Source of the DNA: Reticulitermes speratus | Lineage: Eukaryota > Arthropoda > Insecta > Blattodea > Rhinotermitidae | Direction of reading: 5' to 3' | Length of the DNA stretch: 64,000 nucleotides | Assembly: GCA_021186555.1 (NCBI GenBank) | Contig: JAJKFL010000011.1 | Coordinates: forward strand, 11,432,001-11,496,000 | The notes under the pieces: generated by a model | The model's database searches: none | What the model was told of the DNA's origin: nothing | The model's input: only the letters and a program-made list of their open reading frames with translations | Part shown: piece by piece, positions 12,831-24,840 of the stretch | How the letters are laid out: each line of letters starts with the position of its first letter | How positions within the stretch are numbered: position 1 is the stretch's first letter | Program-made: the position numbers and the translations under genes

Positions 12831-13902
12831 CAGTAATACCTCGCTTAACGCTGCCCTATTTAGCGCTGTTTCGTTATAGCGCGCTTGCGCCAATGATCGA
12901 TAATTCCTGAAGACAGTCATTTTACCTTGCACCCAGCACCACCTCATTAATGCGACCAATAGATCATGGAGTGATATCGAAGTTTAAGGCCTACTACCTC
13001 CGTCGCACATTCAAGCAACTAGTAGAGGAAACAGATGTTGAAGATAAACGGGCAATTTTGGAAAGATTGCAACATTATGAATATCATAGATAATATCAGA
13101 GCAGCCTGGAGTGAAGTGACTCCAAACTGCTTGCAAGGAGTGTGGAAGAGGCTATGGCCAGAAGCATGCAGCAACTTAGACGAAGCTGAAGAGGAAGCGA
13201 TCATCTCAAACATTGTCGAAGTGGCCAATGAAGCGGAAATGGAGGGCGTTAATGAGGGTAATGTTTAGGAATTTTTGCAGTGCCATGGCGAGGGTCTTGC
13301 CACTGACGAGCTTTGAGAATCAGCATAGCAACGCATCCAGTGTGAACTTACAGCCTCTGATGCACAAGAGGAAACACCAATGAGAGAACTTTGTACACAG
13401 TTCCTCAGCAATAGCAGCACCGCGATCAGGCATGTCACGGACAAGTTCAAAGAAAGCGACCCTGATTATGAGTGGGGCTGTAAGGCAAGGCGAGGTGTTC
13501 TTGTAATGACATCCTGCTATAGAGAACTGCTTCGAGAGACAAACCTCTTGACACCTACGTCTTGAAGAAGCCGACGTTCGCGGAGGACCCACAGCCCAGT
13601 CCCTCATCGGGTGCATAATTAGGGGTAATATGTTTCGTAAAGTTGCTCATTGTGTACAAGTTACTTGTATCCTCAATAAAAGTTCGTTGTACATTCGTAG
13701 TTCGTTGTGTATTTATGTACTTTTACGTATTGTACTGACTTTCATAAAAACTTTCTCAAGGAAAGTTCATTATTGTTATACTTGTATTTGTATTTCCACC
13801 TATCCCCATTCACGTGATGTTATAATGACCCCGTTTAGCGCTGTTTCGGTTAGCGCTCCACGTTTTAGGAACGTGTTCTGAGCGTTAAGCGGGGTATTAC
13901 TG
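12831..13902. mobile_element. Tigger (pogo-superfamily) DNA transposon, internally deleted
   Basis: The left end CAGTAATACCTCGCTTAACG and the reverse complement of the right end (CAGTAATACCCCGCTTAACG) differ at one of 20 positions, giving clear TIRs. TA precedes the left end, but the right flank reads TT, so the TA target duplication is not intact. The element is 1072 bp and carries only the C-terminal part of a Tigger-type transposase, so most of the DDE domain has been deleted. Confidence 0.9.
13035..13565 (+). pseudogene. Tigger1-like transposase, C-terminal remnant
   Basis: The frame from 13035 reads FWKDCNIMNIIDNIRAAWSE, then NCLQGVWKRLWPEACSN, the segment that follows the DDE core in Tigger/TIGD1-like proteins. 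A second frame (13380-13565) gives SCYREL and is compatible with the protein's C terminus. Stops separate the pieces, and the HTH and catalytic regions are absent. It sits inside the TIRs at 12831 and 13902, which supports its identity. Confidence 0.82.
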
Positions 13903-15039
13903 TTTCAGAATATTTTTGTCATCTAACAGACAATGCCTTGCTTTATGTCTTAATTATTGACTCACGAGATTTTCTTTGGTTCCTTAAAGTTTGTTTATTA
14001 TGCTTTAATATTTTTTTTTATCTTGGTTAGAGAAGTCGATTAATGACTTCTGTCTGAACTGTAGGAGCACTTGCAGCAATATCCGAAATCATTAAGTTAT
14101 TCTATGACAACATCAAAAATAAAAACATAGATATTTATTAGCACAATTATTGCTGTGTACAGTGAAAGAAGTCTAGAGTGCTTGGTGTGATAAATGAGAG
14201 AGTACAGACTTTACGACTTTTGGGGTTCTGAACTGAACGCTGCGTTGATTAGCTGCCTTTTCTTTAATAATACATTTTGACGTATTGCCTGTCATGCAAA
14301 GAAATTTTGATATTTCAAATAGCAGCTTATTGGTAGTCATAAATACACCATTACAAATTATGCAGCACGGGGTATTTGCTCTACACAAGATGTGTGAAAT
14401 TCTTTGTCAATATCCAAATTCAGAGAGGGATTTTTTTAATTACCCTTAATTATTGAAATTTACAGCAATACTTCTCTGTCTGCCTCTCCTATTTTCCTCG
14501 TATGGCAATTCCATGTACGTATAAGTTATGTAGAAATTTTATTAAATTTCTTGATTTTGTGATTAGACGCACTCCGCAGTCTTCTTAAAGGCGAGCTTCT
14601 AATTTTTGGGAGGCCACTTCCTGTTCGAAAAATCTTTCTCTCCAACTCTGCTTTTTCTAGCACTTCGGAATAATGTCAACGACATTCACCTCATAACGGA
14701 ACAGTGGACGCTTTCTCCCTCTGCCTCAACAATTAGTGTCTTTGTCTTCCAAATTCCGGATCTGAACCATGCTGACACACTTTTCGAATTTCTATTGCAA
14801 TATATTTTTTATCCGCTCTTCCGTACGCAGATTTTATTCAGAATACAAGAAGTGGTGACACTTTAACCTTTGTACTCGCTAAGGGACACTGACTTTGTAT
14901 ATCGTTGATGACATTACATATTGCCTTTGCATTTCTCTCCTGGGGGTTGTGGCAAATGAATCCGAATCCAATTTTGTCTAGTGTCGCTTTTTATTTCTGG
15001 CCTAACTTCAGGATTTTCTAGTCTCTACCCGCCATTCAT
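13903..15039. other. No gene recognised
   Basis: AT-rich sequence; no supported coding or RNA feature. Confidence 0.45.
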
Positions 15040-15935
15040 ATGGGATCCTAGTTTATCATAACCAGCAAGGATACTGGAAAAATATGACCCAAAATCGGCA
15101 GTAACGGAATTCTCCTATAATTACCGAAACCCCCATTTACCTTTACCTTCATAACTTGGGCAAATATTAGCCAACTTCTACTCCTTCTTAAATTCTTTTC
15201 GCGCTCTAATTTTATTAAAGAATTCTCAAAAGCTTTAATCACTTTCTCCTTGGCACAAAATATCTTTCATATCGCAGCTGGTAGGCCGTCAAACCCAGAG
15301 GATTTATTAGTCTTCACATTTATTAGACTTTCCTGGATCGTCTCTTTCGTAAGTCTCTGTCTAACTCATCAATACACGGTGGTCCCCACATCTGAGATTC
15401 CAATATTGTTCCCCCTCGATGTCCCTGTTGAGCAGTCTGTGGAAGAAGCATACCCGGACCCCTGGTCTCATGTTGCTTGTAACACATCTCTTCTACTTCG
15501 CTGTGTTTCTAATGACTTCCGAAAGTTTTCTTGCATCATTTTGCCCCACTACTGGATCTGTCCTCTCTAACTCTGTATTCTGCTACTCCCTCTTCTTGCT
15601 TCCAACCAGCTTTTTATATTTCTGCCTACTATGCGAGAAGTTCCTTCTGCTTATTCCATCATTCCTTGTTCTAAATATTCACAATGCCTCCCTTGTTACG
15701 GGTTTAGCCTCTATGCATTCCTCATCGACAAATGACCATCAATTCCTCCTCTTTTCACGATATGTTTGATTTTGACTCCTCCTGTCTTCACTAAAGATTC
15801 TGAAATATCTGTAATACGTAATACGTAATCGTATTTCTGATCACGTGGTTCCCTAGCATCCTGCGTGCGGGTGCCCCCAGTAAATATAGCACTGCTTCTG
15901 CCGATCAAAATATCGAAATATTCCTCCTCCACACT
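15040..15935 (-). pseudogene. Non-LTR retrotransposon remnant (endonuclease end plus RT N-terminus)
   Basis: On the minus strand, 15932-15711 contains KYDYVLRITDISESLVKTGG, resembling the end of a LINE AP-endonuclease domain where IDYVI...SDHLPL is usual. Further along (about 15330-15040) come KTNKSSGFDGLPA, matching the PGPDG(I/L)PAE motif at the start of LINE RT domains, and NYRRIPLLPILGHIF, matching the NYRPISLL motif. Order and spacing fit a single element. Several frameshifts and stops make it non-functional, and the RT catalytic core is missing. The clade is not determinable. Confidence 0.6.
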
Positions 15936-16894
15936 ATTATTCTATTTACATCTAATTATCTTCTTAGTTTCACAATTTAATCTTACATCTTCACTAACTC
16001 CTACACAATAATATTGCCTAGTATTAGCATTAAAGGCATGCGACTTTCAATGATATTAGTTCCTAACATTGGTTTATAGTTCCCGTTGTGAATTCGTAAA
16101 AAAAGGAAATAATACACAGTTCATCGTTTACAACTCAAGCTGTATAATTAAATTTAAATCTGTACTACATGTTTCGGCCCTATTTCCGGCCATCATCAAG
16201 TACTACAGTTAAAACATCTTGAGCAATAATACTGTTGTTCAATAAACATGTCAAAATTAAAATGAGGTCTTTTTCGACGGGTATACAGATTAAGAAGACG
16301 GGTTTCCACCGATTCGTGCTGTAAATAGGCCGAAAGTATGTTAAACTTAATTACAAAGATTTAATTGTGAACGAAGAGCTGTGCATTGTCTCTTTTTTCC
16401 TTCTTCTGTCCCAGTTTTAAAGTTCATAGCATTTCGTAACTTCCGACGCCAACGCATAATCAATATCACTTTCCTTCCGCTGATTGATTTATAAAGCTAA
16501 ACTTGCCCTCCCTTTCCTGTCCATATTTTACACTTAACATACTCAGCCCGTTCCGTTTACAAAATTCGGCCGGCGTCTTCCCTCTGCCATTACAAACTAA
16601 ATATTTCATGCCTCGTTTACCCGACCGGCTACTCACGTCTGTCCATCGCGTCACAACAGAACAGTCCGTCGTGTGTAGGCGGTCAACTTACTTTGGTCCT
16701 GCTGGACAGCTCGTGTCGCCCAGCAGATAACGTTTTTGCTTTTGGTGTGTTTTAACAGCGTTGTTAAGGTCTAATTTTAGTGAAAATGCAAATAAAGGTA
16801 TCTGCGGAACTGCAGCTGTTCTTTACTTGTGCAATATTTGGTGCAGCGCTATAGCACGTTAGATGAGACTGTGACTCTTTCAGTAGCTTTTGAT
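15936..16894. other. No gene; isolated foldback-type motif
   Basis: At about 16167-16200 the sequence CTACATGTTTCGGCCC, ATTTCCGGCCATCATCAAG resembles the core found in the foldback elements at 35.5, 46.1 and 55.7 kb. No partner arm is evident here. Confidence 0.4.
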
Positions 16895-17099
16895 ATTCAG
16901 GGTACTTTGACCTGTCCCTATCCTGAGCCATATCAATCCAGGCCACGCCATCCCAACCTGGTGCTTGAAGATCCATTTTAATATTATCCTCCCATCTACG
17001 CCTGGGTATTCCAAGTGGTCTCCTTCCCTCAGGTCTCCCCACTAAAATCCTGTCTGTCAGATGTAAGCCTTTCGTAATTCCAGTCGTAGTACACTGCAT
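16895..17099 (-). pseudogene. TE-derived fragment ([20 protein letters not shown] type)
   Basis: The minus-strand frame includes [40 protein letters not shown] and RDRSK. This block is dispersed in many insect genomes at the end of LINE-derived frames. It lacks any RT or endonuclease domain here. I recognise it as repetitive from memory, and the exact parent element is uncertain. Confidence 0.6.
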
Positions 17100-17332
17100 T
17101 CCTTGATCGGTCTAAACGTGTTGGAAATGTGTTAAAGATAGCTTGGTGTTCAAATCAACTGTGTAAAGAGTCGGGTATTTAACTTTTCATGAGTAAGTGG
17201 GATGTACACCGTGCAATATGAGGCACCATGTATTTTTAAATATGCAACATTTCTAGAAAGGTGGAAATACATTATAATCTGAATGGTATCCGGATTGTAT
17301 AAGGAAAATCATTAGCCTATATACGTGCACGT

Positions 17333-17404
17333 ATGTTTGTGTGTATATGTGTGTGTATGTATGTATATGTGTATGTATGTATATGTGTATGTATGTATGT
17401 AAGT
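17333..17404. repeat. TGTATG-type microsatellite
   Basis: Imperfect run of GTATGTATGTATATGTGT units. Confidence 0.95.
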
Positions 17405-20400
17405 GTGCTGTAAATTTACATGACTGCTAGATAAACATTTACCTTTGAACATTTTTGTTTTTTTCAGGTAAGTGAACAAACTTCCTGCCGTGTTGCGAGT
17501 TGTGTAAGTAGATCTATCGACAGCTTTTAATGTGCAACAACTTTCTGTCTAGGATGACAGTAATTGTGCTATGTCACTATTATCAGTATAAAATGATCCT
17601 TACTTAGAATCGCTAAATGATGTTTGCTCACGCAAGAGTAGCCTTGCCACCATCTTTCTTGAGGTCCTTTCCTTCCTTCCTTCTCCTGTTCGTGAACCCT
17701 ACGACAAGCGACCGGTGTGTCTTCAGCCATCTCAAGAGATTCCGCTTTGCAGTTATAATTGCATGCTACTCTCGGACATCTGTCTTGACCAATTATTTTT
17801 ATACGGTTAGGCCATTTCCTTGTATTTCCGAAACTTACACAAGTGGAAGGTCTTTGTCTGATGGTCGACTGGCCTTACTGAGGGCTCACACAGCCGTCCT
17901 CAGTCCACTTAGGCACACGTAGGCTTACACACCAAATGGCCCACGATCCCCCCCCCCCCCGATATTCTTAGTTTTTTCAACCAAATTCATCTTCTCACGT
18001 TACAATATATCCACATGCAGATAAAATGTTTTTCTATAAATTAAGGTATTCCTTTTATTTAGCTACGTGTCCATTTATACAGTAGATCAACAGATTCTCT
18101 CATTTTCATATAGACGTAGCCGTTTTGTCTGGTCGTTTTTAAATTATTTGTTTTTCATTTATGGATTTGGCTGAAGAACATTTCTTCGTCCAAAATTCTG
18201 TGCGTTATTGGGTTAGCTGAGGTTTCACAGAAGGCCTCCTTGGAGAGATAAAGCCTGGGAACCAGCGAGGATACCGAATAGTCTGTATAAAGTGAATGAG
18301 TATGCTTAATATTAGAAATGTATCAGTCACGGTTTAATTTCCTTGGTAATTAGACATAAGAACTTTGAAGCATATTTCTTTGTACACTGGACTACATCGT
18401 AAATGAGTAAGGGTTAGGGAACAACCTCCATCCCGAAACATTTAAACGGAAACTGTGTTAGAATAACTTTCCCTGGTGTCATAGCATTCATAGTCTGATT
18501 ATAAGAAGATAAGGCCTTTTATTGAACCATGTTATCTTGTATAACTAAATTCAGATATTCTTAAATTAATCTGAAACGTAATTTGACCTGAGCGTGTAAT
18601 ATCCTATTCGATTGTTAGCATTATGAATTCTGAATACCTTTCATAAAATCCATTTATGAATTTAAAAATTCATGAACCTTACGGCATGTCTCTAGGTCTT
18701 ATTTTTCTTCCTTTCTGCCAAACAAAATAGCACAGCGGTGTTGCTGGTATTTTGTAGGTGATATAGATAATACTAAAGTGTTCTGTTATTTCTTTCCTGC
18801 ACACGTGAGCGATGTTAGATTGACGTAGGCTGTTTTTAGATCGTCGTCTATGTAATTAGATACATGACTTTGTCTAATACTGCTGAATCATGTGTGGCAT
18901 TTTCCAGTTTTCCTGCATATGACGTAGAGTGCGCTGTAAGCCAGGCGTAACGGTTGATGCTACATGACAACTTGTGATGCAGAAGAACGTTCGTGTGACA
19001 CTGAATGAAATTTCATGTCTGTGTATTAGGGGACATGTACGTAGATGGACACTGGACATTCACACGGTGATTTTAAACATAAGAGTTAGACTGTACTATG
19101 TAAGGGTGGGTTCAAGGGACGGACACATTAAGACGATAATGCAAGTCTATTTTGTTTAAAAACAGAGTTTTTTTTTTTTTTTGCGAGTTGCATGAGTGAG
19201 GAAGAACACTGCATTTTGGTGTAACTTGATTGGCTGACAGATTTAGGTTTGGTAAGTTTGTCAAACTGATTAATCGTGCGGTTGAGTTTCAATGAGTGAA
19301 TGCAGTTAAAATTGTAATTTGTGACGTTCGAGAGCCGGAATAACCTAGAGGATGTAGTGACGACACTGCGGAATTGACGACTTTAAAAATGTTTTTCGAC
19401 CTCCTTCAGGGGCAGTAGATTTATATCCTTTCCAAAGTGTCCAGATCAACTCTCGTGTCCGCCCAGCCTCCTATTCAGTCAATATACAGGGAGCTCTTTC
19501 TCCGGGAGTAAAGCGGAAGTAACGTTAAGTTGACCACTTATCTCCATCTAGCGCCGAGCTTTACAATGAGAGTCGATAAACTCCCACATGCCTTTACAGC
19601 GTGCACAGGGACAACCTTTATTTTTCCTTTGCTCTATCAGGTTTTGGAGCAAATGTTTCTGATAGTGCCCCATATTTACTACAAACAGATTGACTTACCC
19701 AATTTAGGCCACTTTTATCATCCAGGACTAGTTGAGCGGATGTAAAATAAGTCAGTCATTCATGGTGCGAATATTTTCGAAGATGCTGTCAGCTTAAATG
19801 CTCGGAACATCATGAGCTGTTTGCCGCAGACGCATGCAAAACAGCTCACACTCACAACGAACTTTGGAAACTGTACTTAATACAGCGCAGAGTTAACAAA
19901 CTCGGTCCAAGTTCAGTTTATGCAAGGCGCTTTCGCAGAAAATGCTTACTGTCTCAGTACATTCATTGTCAGAATACTGTTATAAAAATATTTTAACATT
20001 AGCACGCAAGTTATATGCAATATAGTGTTGTAGATTTTGTAGGAAAAGGAGTTCATTTGTTACTGTTCTGTTACAAAACGTGAAGAGGGAGAGAGTGAAA
20101 GCAGAAGAGAGAGAGAGAGAGAGAGATGTAGGAAAGTTTGTGTAACTAATCTGAAGCTTGTATTGCCCCTCCTCCTGCCGCTGTACCATTACTTGCAGAG
20201 AGAGACAGAGAGTCCTGCGGCTTATCACACAACTACTTTTACCGCAGCAAGGAGCCTGCTTACGATGCAAAGCGTGGCCAGGGGCTTCCCCTCCCAAAGG
20301 TGCAATACACCGCTGCAGATAAAGCCCAGCAGTACTCCAATCTTTTCGGTCAGCAGATCTCGGATTCTGCAAGTGTAATGATAATATGAAAGTTTGTACC

Positions 20401-20859
20401 ATGCTATAAATGTTATTGTCGCAGAAAATATTTTCGAATAAGATGCCTAGTAAAATTACTATTAGATGGTCAAGGGGGATTATTTCCATAGACGTTTCCA
20501 AGTTTAAAATTCTGTTAACCTGGCATCTGTTTTTTGGCCAAAATACCAAAGAGTGTTGGGCTTGTTGTCACTATAAGTATCTCTGTTGCCTTGGTTAACG
20601 TTGTGACTAGTTACTGAATTCTCAGTAACTGTTCGAAGCACACTGACATTAGTGTAGAAGCATACACTTTAAAATACTGAAGAAATAAGGAGATTGTATG
20701 GGCATTAATTGGAACACTGACTGACGAATATTTAGTGCTAGTATAGTGGTTTATTTTAACGTGATATAAAACTAAGTTATTATAGCAGTATATACACTGC
20801 CTGCAAGAAGGAATGCTTGTCTAAGCTCTAGACGACGATAAATCGATCACCTCTAAATA
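17405..20859. other. No gene recognised
   Basis: About 3.4 kb. It has a poly-C run at 17949-17960, poly-T at about 19168-19182 and an AG run at 20102-20126. The longest frame is a 189-codon minus-strand one (19980-20549), which crosses the AG run and shows no domain I recognise. No splice-supported gene is visible. Confidence 0.5.
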
Positions 20860-21241
20860 CTGTAGACCCTCGAATTAACGGACCTCTTATGTACGGATTT
20901 CGGAAATAACGGACGAAATCTATTGGTTTCGAAATTTTCGTCCGCAATGGGAATATGTGAAATTAGCGGTCTTGAATGTTAATTGGTCAAAGTGACCGCT
21001 ACGTGGCGGACACGGTCACGCGCTCAGTCTTTGCTGACACGTGGAGGTAGTAGTGTATTGCTGTTTTGATAAACTGGATCGTGGATTTATTATATTTATC
21101 TGAAATTTATTAAATCCCAATTAACGATGGCTTCCAGACAAAGTGATAGTGCTAACAGGGCAGTTGTGTACAGTATTGTGTGTATGCATCAATATTATAT
21201 ATACAGTAAAGTATTACTGTTTTGGCGACCTTTTAGGCTAT

Positions 21242-21274
<33 letters not shown>

Positions 21275-21357
21275 CACACATAATTCGGAAGTACCGGACA
21301 ATCGGCATTATCGGACCACCGACTCCCCTATTAGTCCGTGCATTCGACGGTCTACAG
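20860..21357. mobile_element. TIR-bounded nonautonomous DNA element
   Basis: The left end CTGTAGACCCTCGAATTAAC (then GGAC) pairs with the right end, whose reverse complement is CTGTAGACCGTCGAATGCAC (then GGAC). That gives 24-bp TIRs with about four mismatches. Inside are further ACGGAC/GTCCG motifs and an ATG at 21127 followed by only a short frame, then an AT microsatellite (21239-21275). The shape suggests an internal-deletion derivative, possibly pogo-like. No clear target duplication is seen. Confidence 0.65.
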
Positions 21358-21369
21358 TCCAAAAGGAAG

Positions 21370-22053
21370 GAATTTTGTCTATGAGACTGTGTTACTTTAA
21401 CTGCTGTGCTCCACACTTAAACAGCTGAATTTTGTCTATGAGACTGTGTTACTTTAACTGCTGTGCTCCACACTTAAACAGCTGAATTTTGGCTATGAGA
21501 CTGTGTTACTTTAACTGCTGTGCTCCACACTTAAACAGCTGAATTTTGTCTATGAGGCTGTGTCACTTTAACTGCTGTGCTCCACACTTAAACAGCTGAA
21601 TTTTATCTATGAGACTGTGTTACTTTAACTGCTGTGCTCCACACTTAAACAGCTGAATTTTGTCTATGAGACTGTGTTACTTTAACTGCTGTGCTCCACA
21701 CTTAAACAGCTGAATTTTGTCTATGAGACTGTGTTACTTTAACTGCTGTGCTCCACACTTAAGCAGCTGAATTTTGTCTATGAGGCTGTGTCACTTTAAC
21801 TGCTGTGCTCCACACTTAAACAGCTGAATTTTATCTATGAGACTGTGTTACTTTAACTGCTGTGCTCCACACTTAAACAGCTGAATTTTGTCTATGAGAC
21901 TGTGTTACTTTAACTGCTGTGCTCCACACTTAAACAGCTGAATTTTATCTATGAGACTGTGTTACTTTAACTACTGTGCTCCACACTTAAGCAGCTGCAT
22001 TTTGTCTATGAGGCTGTGTTACTTTAACTGCTGTGCTCCACACTTAAACAGCT
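21370..22053. repeat. 57-bp tandem array, 12 copies
   Basis: The unit starts GAATTTTGTCTATGAGACTG and ends CCACACTTAAACAGCT. The distinctive variant with GAGGCTGTGTCACTT begins at 21541 and again at 21769, 228 bp (four units) apart. Each is followed by the ATTTTATCTATG variant, so the array has a tetrameric higher-order unit. Confidence 0.97.
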
Positions 22054-22892
22054 GAAATACGTCACAGATAACATCAGATGTGGATAACTATTGCATTACT
22101 TGAAAAACGTACTCTGCAGAGAGTTTAAAAAGGGTTTTGTGCTGCTTAGAAAAAGCTTTACTGAGCAGAGGCTTTCTTCACAAACTACAATAATGTTTTG
22201 CTAATCAAGAAATTTTCCACCTTTTATGGAACCCAAAGATTCATTACCGTATTCATAACGGCCCACCAACAGACCATATCCTGATCCAGAAAAATACACT
22301 TCATATCTTCAAACTCTGTATATTTAAGGTAGGCTGCATATTAAAATTTTCCAGCTACATATTTCTGCTTCTTCAAAGTACTTTCCTCCCTTTGCGTTTT
22401 ACAACTACAACGATATATATGTACTTCCTAGCCCTTCAGTTCGCGATAAATGCGTCTCCCATGCCATCCTCGTTTATTTTGTCAGCATGATGATACACTG
22501 TGGATAAAACACATAATGAAGATGATAGTCACGCATCCTCTCGGTTCTGTCACATGTGTCACATTTGCTCCTCAACACACTGTCCCCATATATCCTCAAC
22601 CTGTTATAAGGCTTCGATGTTGCCAAAATTATCAGTACCGTATTGAGTATGTGTGGAATTAGTGCAATTGCATTTAATATATCCATTTATATTGGTAATA
22701 CTAACGTTTGTTGGTAATGAGCTTATACTGCATTAAAAGCCTTCGCTTTTCGTTTTTCAAAGGTTTCTCAAATGAACAAAGCCCATGCCCGACTTGTGCA
22801 CAAATAGTATTTGGAAATTGATGCGTAAAAAAGAAATGTGAGTTGCCCCACTGTATTATGTCGGATAAATAAACAGGCTGGAAGCTGTAGAA
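22054..22892. other. No gene recognised
   Basis: AT-rich sequence between an array and a LINE tail; short frames only. Confidence 0.45.
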
Positions 22893-23226
22893 ATGGACTT
22901 TGTGAGAAGAAGCTGTAGGGTATCAAGACTGCAAAGGAGCACCAATGAAGAAATAAGGAGAAGTATGAATAGGGGGCAAAATGTGATAGAAAAAATGGAA
23001 GAACGACGATTGAAGTGGCACGGGCATGTTAGAAGAATGGGAGATCATCGCTGGCCAAAGAAGATACTTCAGTGGCACCCACCCCTGTAGACGAAAAAGA
23101 GGTAGACCTCCAGAAATTGGACAAAGCAAGTCGAAAAAGACATGCATAGAAGGGTCTAGAAGATGACCAACGGCAAAATAGAGAGGTTTGGAGAAGAGGA
23201 TGCGAGAGACGGCCGAGAGAGCTGTA
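22893..23226 (+). pseudogene. LINE-derived C-terminal fragment
   Basis: The plus-strand frame reads MDFVRRSCRVSRLQRSTNEE, then ERRLKWHGHVRRMGDHRWPK and ILQWHPP. After a frame change it continues RRKRGRPP, then WTKQVEKDMHRR, then REVWRRGCERR. This is the post-RT tail typical of insect RTE-like LINEs (RRLxWxGHVxRMxxxRxPK, GRRxRGRP). At least two frameshifts and one stop are present and the RT itself is missing. Confidence 0.72.
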
Positions 23227-23439
23227 ATCCACTCGCAAAAAAAAATGCTACTATTTGTAACATTTTTATGTTCCACATTTCGAAAGACGGAATGTGTAAT
23301 TAAAACTTCGAACTTAAGGTTGCCGTATTTGGATAACTTGCGACATCTTATTCTAATTGCACTGTACACTAACTATATCGTATACTTCAGACACGGCATT
23401 GATAGTATTATATTCGAAGAAACTGGAAGACCCGGTCTA

Positions 23440-23740
23440 AATGTTTTCCTTTCCTATGAGAATACTGTTCAAATATACAATAGGCACCTGTCAGTTTGAC
23501 TGTTTCTTACATTGCGTGATCCACGCTTATGATCGCTTACGAAGATGCCGTGCAATTAACAGGCCCTAATGATATACTGTAGAAATATCTTCTACACGTA
23601 TATAAAACTGCAATTTAAACAGGCCTCTATTAAATTCGAGTAAAATATTAAACTCCTCGGAACTGTTGCAGTTCTTTTAGTTGGAGTCTGTTGTGCAGAG
23701 AGGTTTAGCTCTTGGTGAACACAACTTCGCTGGTTCCAGA
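23440..23740 (+). promoter_or_regulatory. Probable promoter and first exon of GR gene A
   Basis: About 250 bp ending at a GTGAGT splice donor (23741) aligns with the start regions of genes B, C and D. Shared blocks include ACATTGCGTGATC, GTGCAATTAACA.GCC and a TAGTTGG near the putative start. The clean initiator of the other genes (TTTCAGTTAGTTGG) is diverged here to TTCTTTTAGTTGG, so the exact start is uncertain. If spliced to the acceptor before 26842, the intron is about 3.1 kb and contains the 60-bp array. Confidence 0.5.
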
Positions 23741-24840
23741 GTGAGTATGCAGATGTCTCATAAGAAGAACATGTGTTCAGCTTCATGTATAGTTCGTACT
23801 CTTTGTTTCTCGAAATATGAAAACATTATGTTAATATTACATACAAATATGTTAATGTGTTCCCAACGCTACATTTGTTTATAATACTCACCAAACTTAC
23901 AAACAGTTGTACCTGCGAGGAAGTGAACAGTAACGAAATCAAGAAGTTTGGAAATGTCCGCAGGACGTCACAATTTCGGTGCATGCAGTATTTTGTTAGC
24001 CATGTGTGCTACATTCTTGATTATTTTGAAGAAAAACACTGGAGGCGCGAGTATTTTGAAATTGTCTTCCCAAATTTTACACAACACACAATATATGTTT
24101 TCTCCCTGTCCTAGCAACAGATATATCGTATTCGATGTTTCTTAAACGGCGAGTTATCTTCTTTCTTGCACATATCTCATTGGCCTTGCTCTTAACTCCT
24201 GGAAAACCCAGTCTGTCTGATCACTAACGCCTGTTACGCCAATGTATTATTTATTACAAGCATACGTATGTCTTCATGTATTGTTTCTGTTGTTTTCGTC
24301 AGATTTGATCCAAAATCCGAATCTGTCGATAAATTCTGGTAAAAATTCAAAATATGCAATTTTACGAGAATGATTAATAAGGGAGTATCGATGCTTCATA
24401 CGGAGAGATGAACAGGCATAATGATGCAAAAGGTTGCTTTTTTAAACTGCTTTGGGAACTGGCATAAATACCAGATACGTTACTGTAACTTAAATAGGGC
24501 CTGTGTCACTTCCAAAATAACATTTCTCGTATTTGTTTTTATTTTATGGTTTTGGAACGCGGCTTATGCTTGGAAGAAACGACACAAGTTGACAGTGTTG
24601 CGAAAATAGGTGGACGTAAAGATGATCGAGTATTAAAGGTAGAATTTAGGAAACTGCATGACTGGGTAATTCATAATACATACAGTTCATATAGTATTTT
24701 TAGGGTAGTGATATCTTAAAGGTTATGATGGGCTGGGCACGTAGCTGGGATGGGGAGATTACAAATGCACACAGAGTGTTTGGATAAACTTGTTGGAAAC
24801 TTACACTTGTGAGGAAGGAAGGGAATGCGAGGATGTTATA

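Noticed and set aside
19980..20549. 189-codon minus-strand frame
   Set aside because: It crosses an AG repeat and contains no recognisable domain, and no splice or promoter signals were found. It is left as unassigned.
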